A stretch of 10,877 nucleotides of DNA, taken from assembly GCA_039714535.1 (NCBI GenBank), contig JBDLJC010000072.1, forward strand, positions 1 through 10,877, read 5' to 3'. Every line of letters starts with the position of its first letter. The first letter of the stretch is position 1. Shown piece after piece: positions 7,274 through 10,877 of this stretch. This stretch comes from JAGXFP01 sp039714535. GTDB lineage: Bacteria > Desulfobacterota > Desulfobulbia > Desulfobulbales > JAGXFP01. Position numbers and translations under genes: made by a program. Under the pieces are notes generated by a model. The model saw nothing but the letters and a program-made list of their open reading frames with translations. It made no database searches and was not told where the DNA came from.

Positions 7274-7284
7274 GGGCCTCAGCC

Positions 7285-7304
7285 GCCACCATTGCGATGG
7301 GGGC
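7285..7304 (+). terminator. Possible weak terminator after the 113-residue gene
   Basis: GCCACCAT (7285-7292), loop TGCG, ATGGGGGC (7297-7304) pair over eight positions with one A-G mismatch, 12 bases after the stop codon. The following AAATCTTTATT is only moderately T-rich, so termination may be weak. Confidence 0.35.
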
Positions 7305-7396
7305 AAATCTTTATTCGTGACAGTTGTGGATTTTACCAACAATTTCATGTAGTGGTAGAGCCGATGACGATCGCGTTAACCACCAAAAAATATAAC

Positions 7397-7425
7397 TTGC
7401 TGTCACCAGAATTAAGACCTATAAT
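7397..7425 (+). promoter_or_regulatory. Promoter of the toxin-antitoxin operon
   Basis: A perfect -10 TATAAT (7420-7425) has TTGCTG (7397-7402) exactly 17 bases upstream as a -35 with the important TTG. Transcription would start near 7432, giving a leader of about 37 bases before the antitoxin start at 7469. Confidence 0.6.
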
Positions 7426-7443
7426 AAGCATGTAATTATGGTC
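7416..7443. promoter_or_regulatory. Candidate operator of the toxin-antitoxin operon
   Basis: GACC-T-ATAAT (7416-7425) and ATTATGGTC (7435-7443) are inverted arms of nine pairing bases with one extra T in the left arm, separated by AAGCATGTA. The left arm covers the -10 box, so a bound antitoxin dimer or toxin-antitoxin complex would block polymerase, as is usual for Phd/YefM- and RelB-type systems. Binding is inferred. Confidence 0.55.
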
Positions 7444-7468
7444 TAAATAAAAACCAGAAGGTGTAGTT

Positions 7469-7720
7469 GTGGAATCAGTTTTAGCAAGTTGTTCAGCCAG
7501 CATTTCAGAATTAAAGAAGAATCCTTCCGCACTTATTGATCAGTCTGGAGGCGAACCTATAGCAATTCTTAACCATAATAGGCCAACCGCCTATCTGATC
7601 CCTGCGGAAACGTATGAGGCGTTACTCGAAAAAATTGAAGACTATCAATTGGGAGTAATTGTCAAAGAACGCCAGAACGAGAAAATCTCTGCAGTTGAAG
7701 TGACCCTGGATGAGCTATAA
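7469..7720 (+). CDS. Antitoxin, StbD / Phd-YefM family
   Basis: An 83-residue antitoxin of the Phd/YefM superfamily, closest by eye to StbD. The N-terminal part (SASISELKKNPSALID, then GGEPIAILNHNRPTAYLIPAETYEALLE, about residues 10-54) is the DNA-binding and dimer fold. The acidic C-terminal segment (residues 55-83, ending VTLDEL) is the part that usually wraps and neutralises the toxin. The start is GTG at 7469, supported by AAGG (7458-7461) seven bases upstream; no ATG lies nearby. Its stop lies 11 bases inside the toxin frame beginning at ATG 7710, the normal tight overlap of such pairs, which couples their translation. The operator overlapping the promoter fits autorepression. Confidence 0.88.
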   Translation: MESVLASCSASISELKKNPSALIDQSGGEPIAILNHNRPTAYLIPAETYEALLEKIEDYQLGVIVKERQNEKISAVEVTLDEL

Positions 7721-8007
7721 ATTAAAATTCCTCCCAACCGCACTAAAAGAGTGGAGAAAGATTGATAATCTCTATCCAGGTTCAACTCAAGAAAAAGCTG
7801 AAAGAGCGCCTTAAGTCACCACATGTGCCAAGCAGTCAACTTTCAGGGTTTGAAAATCACTACAAAATAAAACTTAGAGCTAGTGGATATCGCCTGGTTT
7901 ACGAAGTAATCGATGAAGAAATTTATGTGTTAGTTATTGCCGTGGGAAAACGGGACAAAGATACTGTATACAAAAAAGCAAAAAATCGGAAATTCACGAG
8001 GGAGTAA
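7710..8007 (+). pseudogene. RelE/StbE-family toxin, interrupted by a +1 frameshift
   Basis: The toxin half of the module, an mRNA-cleaving RelE-type fold in intact relatives. The ATG at 7710 opens MSYKLKFLPTALKEWRKIDN, the typical StbE/RelE start, but this frame then runs into unrelated residues and stops at 7812-7814 (34 codons). From 7771 the next frame continues exactly where the family should: SIQVQLKKKLKERL, then SGYRLVYEVIDE and VIAVGKRDKDTVYKKA. Dropping one base near 7770 (AAT-C-TCT) gives a continuous 98-residue protein of normal length. The Arg of GYRLVYEV and the Arg and Tyr of GKRDKDTVY match the residues RelE uses for catalysis and are kept. This is either a real inactivating mutation or a single-base sequence error; programmed frameshifting is less likely because no slippery run is present. 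Confidence 0.85.
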
Positions 8008-8039
8008 GTCCGTTCCTGGCTTTTGTCATGCAAAATCAA

Positions 8040-8068
8040 ATCACGGGGCCGGGCTTCAGCCCCGTGAT
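8040..8068 (-). terminator. Intrinsic terminator of the ThiC-family gene
   Basis: A perfect 10-bp stem, ATCACGGGGC (8040-8049) with GCCCCGTGAT (8059-8068) around a nine-base loop, starts ten bases after the ThiC-family stop codon. On the minus strand it is followed by TTGATTTTGC, moderately T-rich. On the plus strand there is no T-run, though the stem may still slow read-through from the toxin gene. Confidence 0.75.
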
Positions 8069-8077
8069 CCTATCGGT

Positions 8078-9418
8078 TCAGGCCGCCTCTTTGGGACATT
8101 TACCCTCCGGTGAGATCTTGTCACCCTTCAAATCCTTCTCAAATAACGCCGAACCACGCTGCATCGCACAGAAATCACCACACATGGTGCAGGTCTGATT
8201 ATCGCCCGGTATCCGGCTGTCCCTGACTTCCTTGGCCTTTTCCGGGAACATCAGCAAGCTCATGTGATCATCCCAGCGCATGTCTCGCCTCGCAAGAGCC
8301 ACCTGCTTTTCATGTTCGCGGCGATTCGGATATTTGGCGATATCACCGATCCGGGCCGCCAGCCTGGTGGCCCGCACCCCTTCCCGGACATCCGACTCGT
8401 TGGGCAGGGCCAAGTGCTCGGCCGGGGTTATATAACAGATCAGATCAGCGCCATAGCGGGCGGAATTGGCCGCACCGATGGCGGCGGTTATATGATCATA
8501 TCCTGCGCCGCTATCCGCCGGGAGAGGCCCGAGCACATAGTAGGGCGCCTTGCCGCTCATCCTTTTCTCCAGCATAATATTGCCCTCGATCTCGTCCAGG
8601 GGCACATGACCCGGTCCTTCGACCATCATCTGGCAACCCATCTCCCGACCGAGTTCGGCCAGCTCGCAGTTAATGATCATCTCCGCCATCTGGGCCCGGT
8701 CATGGCTGTCGTGGATGGCCCCGGCCCGGATGCCGTTACCGAGGGAAAGTACCGCATCGTACTTCTTCATCAAACCGCAGACCCGGTCAAACTGCTCATA
8801 GAGCGGGTTCTCTTTATTATGGTGCTCCATCCACGAGACCATGAAGGTGCCACCCTTGGAAACCAGGCCACCATAACGGTAGCCCTGCTTGCGGAGCCGT
8901 TCGATACTGAAGCGGTTGATCCCGCAATGGATAGCCATGAAAGACAAGCCGTCTTCCAACTGCCTTTCGATCAGCTCAAAAAGGTATTCCGGATCGAGCT
9001 TATTCGGATCCCGGTATTTTTTAGCGGCATCGTGGAAGGCCTGATAGAGCGGGACGTTGCCCACCGGCAGGTTGCAACAGCCGAGAATCTCCCGCCGAAC
9101 CAGATCAAGATCGCCGCCGGTGGAAAGTTCCATCAGGGTATCGGCCTGTTCTTCTTCAGCAATCATGGCTTTGCGTTTTTCTAGCTCGATATCATAGATA
9201 TCCGAAGAGGTACCGATTGAGGCATTGACCTTGGTCCGCAGACCGGTACCGATCCCCACCACCTTCTGATTGGGCCGGTTCGGGTTATTGGGAATAACAA
9301 TTTCACCGGCAGCAACAAGGTCCCGGATCAATTCCGGCCCATAGTTCTCTTCGGTGGCAACTGCGGTCATCTGTGGTGTCACAGTACCCTGCCGGGCAAG
9401 TTCCAATTGGGTTTTCAT
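8078..9418 (-). CDS. bzaF: ThiC-family radical SAM enzyme, probable 5-hydroxybenzimidazole synthase BzaF
   Basis: ThiC converts aminoimidazole ribotide (AIR) to the thiamin pyrimidine; its paralogue BzaF converts AIR to 5-hydroxybenzimidazole, the anaerobic precursor of the B12 lower ligand. The 446-residue protein begins at the ATG preceded by AAAGGAG; an in-frame ATG 13 codons upstream has no such site and lies by the leader terminator. ThiC landmarks: VNASIGTSSDI (65-74), MELSTGGDL (96-104), FMAIHCGINR (160-169), EGPGHVP with His271, TPAEHLALP with His335 (metal ligands, 64 apart as in ThiC), and the cluster Cys410/413/417. Departures from thiamin ThiC: SLGNGIRAG (225-233) for SLGDGLRPG, PADSGAGYDHI (300-310) for TDIAPGYDHI, and CX2CX3C instead of CX2CX4C. 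The leader is a cobalamin riboswitch, not a TPP riboswitch, which argues for BzaF. ThiC-family membership is certain; BzaF is a strong inference. Confidence 0.75.
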   Translation of the reverse strand: MKTQLELARQGTVTPQMTAVATEENYGPELIRDLVAAGEIVIPNNPNRPNQKVVGIGTGLRTKVNASIGTSSDIYDIELEKRKAMIAEEEQADTLMELSTGGDLDLVRREILGCCNLPVGNVPLYQAFHDAAKKYRDPNKLDPEYLFELIERQLEDGLSFMAIHCGINRFSIERLRKQGYRYGGLVSKGGTFMVSWMEHHNKENPLYEQFDRVCGLMKKYDAVLSLGNGIRAGAIHDSHDRAQMAEMIINCELAELGREMGCQMMVEGPGHVPLDEIEGNIMLEKRMSGKAPYYVLGPLPADSGAGYDHITAAIGAANSARYGADLICYITPAEHLALPNESDVREGVRATRLAARIGDIAKYPNRREHEKQVALARRDMRWDDHMSLLMFPEKAKEVRDSRIPGDNQTCTMCGDFCAMQRGSALFEKDLKGDKISPEGKCPKEAA

Positions 9419-9455
9419 TTTTTTTACTACTCCTTTGATTTTCTGCTCAGGAAAC

Positions 9456-9491
9456 AAAAAATCCGGCGCGCAGACATACCTGCACGTCGGA
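9456..9491 (-). terminator. Attenuator terminator of the cobalamin riboswitch
   Basis: On the minus strand TCCGACGTGCAG pairs with CTGCGCGCCGGA (12 positions, one mismatch and one G-U) around loop GTATGT and is followed by six Ts (plus-strand A run 9456-9461). The structure lies 38 bases before the BzaF start codon. Its 5' arm contains GCAGGT, complementary to ACCTGC in the conserved B12 box, so folding of terminator and antiterminator is mutually exclusive. Confidence 0.85.
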
Positions 9492-9520
9492 TTCTAATGG
9501 GCATAGCTCCTGATTATATT

Positions 9521-9669
9521 TATATCCCGGCAGGTCTTCTGGCTCGCAGATCACTCCTTTACCGTTCCTTCCCATCTTTACAGACAGTGGTTGACTACGG
9601 TAAAAGTCCCTGCTCACAGCGGTGGCCCTGCGCTCCCGATTCACACGGGATTCCCTTTTCATCGATATA
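9521..9669 (-). promoter_or_regulatory. Cobalamin (AdoCbl-type) riboswitch aptamer
   Basis: Read on the minus strand, the conserved elements occur in order: AAAAGGGAA, then CCGTGTGAATCGGGAG, GCGCAGGGCCACCGCTGTGA, ACCACTG, GATGGGAAGG and the B12 box AGCCAGAAGACCTGCC. TATATC at the 5' edge pairs with GATATA at the 3' edge as stem P1. The element precedes a downstream terminator and the ThiC-family gene. Such riboswitches turn genes off when cobalamin is plentiful, so this gene is under B12 feedback. It begins about 105 bases after the stop of the TrpD-like gene, so it does not control that gene. Confidence 0.95.
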
Positions 9670-9773
9670 CAGATCGACACCGGAACACTTACATACTATT
9701 TCAGTTAATCTACCCTAATGTTTTCTCCAATTTTCGACTCTCTATCGGCTCGACTCTAATGTTGCACTCTATC

Positions 9774-10868
9774 TCAGATTTCGGCAAGCAACCCGGCAAG
9801 TTTTGTTTCACCCTCAGGCCCACCCTGATAGGCAATAAGCTGCCGTAACTTGTCCAGAGCGGTGCCGTCGGCTATTCTTTCCCGGGCCATGACAGTCGCT
9901 TTTTTTAGATCATCTTCAAGCCCGTACACCCGTAAAGCGACAGCAGCATTAACGGCATAGAGATCGGCCAGGGGCCCTTCGTCCTTGCCGGCCAAGACCT
10001 TTAAGATCGCCAGCACATTTTCCAGGGCACTGCCCTTTGAAGCAATATCCTCAAAGCGGCAACATTTCACCCCGAAATCATCGGGCCGGAGGCTGTAATG
10101 ATCCACCTTACCGTCCCGTAACTCAACAATCCGGGTGGTTCCACAGATAGAGATCTCATCGATCCCCAGCTTTTCTTCGTGGTGATCGCTCATTCCGTAG
10201 GGCGACATGGCGGCCTTGGCCCCGGTCTCCTGCAGAATCTCAATCAGCAACGGGCAGAGGCTTTCGGCATAGGCGCCGATCACGATACTGGAAGTCTTGG
10301 CGCATGGTTTGGTCAGAGGGCCGATGATATTGAAGGCCGATGTAAAGCGCATTGACTGAATCAAGCGCCCCCAACCCGCCTTAAGAAAAGCCTCGCCGGG
10401 CAGATAGCAGATCCCGTGATCTTCCAGGCAGCGATTCGCTTCCGCCAGCGGCGTGTCAAGATCGAGCCCCATGATCTCCAGGATATCGGTGGCCCCGGAA
10501 ACACCGGTTACCAACCGAGCCCCCTTCTTGGCCACCTTGACCCCACAGGCCGAGGCGACAAAGGAGGCCGGGGTGGAGACATTAACCGTTTTCAGGGCAT
10601 CAGAGCCGGTCCCGACGATATCACAACAATCCTCCGGAAAATCGGGGGTAATCTTTTCCGTATCGTACTCATATAAGGCATCCCAGGCCCCGGACAACTC
10701 CGTCGCAGTCGGACCCTTCATCAGATGGGCAATAAGAAAAGCGCCCTGTTGTAACTCCGGCTGCTCCGAAAGAATTACCTGGCGATAATATTCCCTGGCC
10801 TCTTCCCTGCTCAGATTTTTCCCCTGGCCCAGTTCACCAATAACCTTACCGAAGGCCCGTAAATTCAT
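9774..10868 (-). CDS. TrpD-superfamily phosphoribosyltransferase, divergent paralogue
   Basis: A 364-residue protein of the anthranilate phosphoribosyltransferase fold. The helical N-terminal domain (1-70) has GQGKNLSREEAREYYRQVI and QQGAFLIAHLMKG. The PRPP loop reads GTGSD (86-90) then KTVNVST (93-99), and the metal-binding pair IDEIS is at 236-240, so PRPP and Mg binding are probably retained. In biosynthetic TrpD the loop is GTGGD and the motif KHGNR contacts anthranilate; here they are GTGSD and KKGAR (114-118), and the FAP/H region is replaced by CYLPGEAFLKAGWGR. The acceptor is therefore probably not anthranilate, and no trp genes are adjacent. The ATG at 10866-10868 is the first visible start, preceded by GATGAG, but the frame is open to the window edge and could begin slightly upstream. 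Its neighbour downstream is the B12-controlled ThiC-family gene, which hints at a link to lower-ligand or cofactor metabolism. TrpD superfamily is firm, substrate unknown. Confidence 0.82.
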   Translation of the reverse strand: MNLRAFGKVIGELGQGKNLSREEAREYYRQVILSEQPELQQGAFLIAHLMKGPTATELSGAWDALYEYDTEKITPDFPEDCCDIVGTGSDALKTVNVSTPASFVASACGVKVAKKGARLVTGVSGATDILEIMGLDLDTPLAEANRCLEDHGICYLPGEAFLKAGWGRLIQSMRFTSAFNIIGPLTKPCAKTSSIVIGAYAESLCPLLIEILQETGAKAAMSPYGMSDHHEEKLGIDEISICGTTRIVELRDGKVDHYSLRPDDFGVKCCRFEDIASKGSALENVLAILKVLAGKDEGPLADLYAVNAAVALRVYGLEDDLKKATVMARERIADGTALDKLRQLIAYQGGPEGETKLAGLLAEI

Positions 10869-10877
10869 CTCATCAAA

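Noticed and set aside
7762..8007. 81-codon TTG-started frame as an independent toxin gene
   Set aside because: The TTG has no ribosome site and the family N-terminus sits in the adjacent frame from 7710, so this is the downstream part of a frameshifted gene.
8264..9184. Long plus-strand frame (306 codons) opposite the ThiC-family gene
   Set aside because: It is antisense to a clearly conserved enzyme and shows no recognisable protein features.
9419..9773. TPP riboswitch upstream of the ThiC-family gene
   Set aside because: No THI-box (CTGAGA, ACCTGATCTGG type) is present; the conserved text is that of a cobalamin riboswitch.
1..10877. CRISPR arrays, tRNA or rRNA genes
   Set aside because: No regularly spaced short repeats, tRNA-like TTCGANTC arms with acceptor stems, or rRNA text were seen.

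Overview
The window looks like chromosomal DNA of a Gram-negative, probably anaerobic bacterium, most likely a member of the Desulfuromonadota/Desulfobacterota (former Deltaproteobacteria). The clues are an outer-membrane lipoprotein, a YadA-type trimeric autotransporter, a cobalamin riboswitch controlling a ThiC-family enzyme (probably the anaerobic lower-ligand enzyme BzaF), and intergenic repeats carrying GGGGACA-type motifs. No genus is claimed.

Left part (1-3457): the 3' end of a Nudix hydrolase gene of the YfcD type, then a small zinc-ribbon protein. Next is a gene-free gap that holds a probable miniature inverted-repeat element of 262 bp (1190-1451) with imperfect terminal repeats and CTAG at both ends. 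On the minus strand follows a translationally coupled pair (ATGA overlap): an exported DUF5329-like protein and a 527-residue lipoprotein with an IPT-like domain and a propeller-like region.

Middle part (3458-7273): a YadA-type trimeric autotransporter candidate (3771-5651) with a long Ala/Gly/Val-rich N-terminal region encoded over two G7 tracts, degenerate left-handed head repeats and a four-strand C-terminal anchor. About 1 kb of non-coding DNA follows, dominated by two direct copies of a ~138-bp repeat, roughly 92% identical. After that come a 53-residue DnaJ-type CxxCxGxG zinc protein and an unrecognised 113-residue protein.

Right part (7397-10868): a StbDE/RelBE-type toxin-antitoxin module with a good promoter and an overlapping inverted repeat. 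Its toxin reading frame is broken by one extra base near 7770; removing that base restores a full 98-residue RelE-like protein. The window ends with a minus-strand region: a divergent TrpD-superfamily phosphoribosyltransferase, then an AdoCbl-type riboswitch with a clear intrinsic terminator and a visible antiterminator pairing, then a ThiC-family radical SAM enzyme. Control by B12 rather than thiamin, together with changes in several ThiC core motifs, suggests 5-hydroxybenzimidazole synthase (BzaF) rather than thiamin-synthesis ThiC. The neighbouring TrpD-like protein has altered substrate-site motifs and is a candidate for a related, undescribed step.
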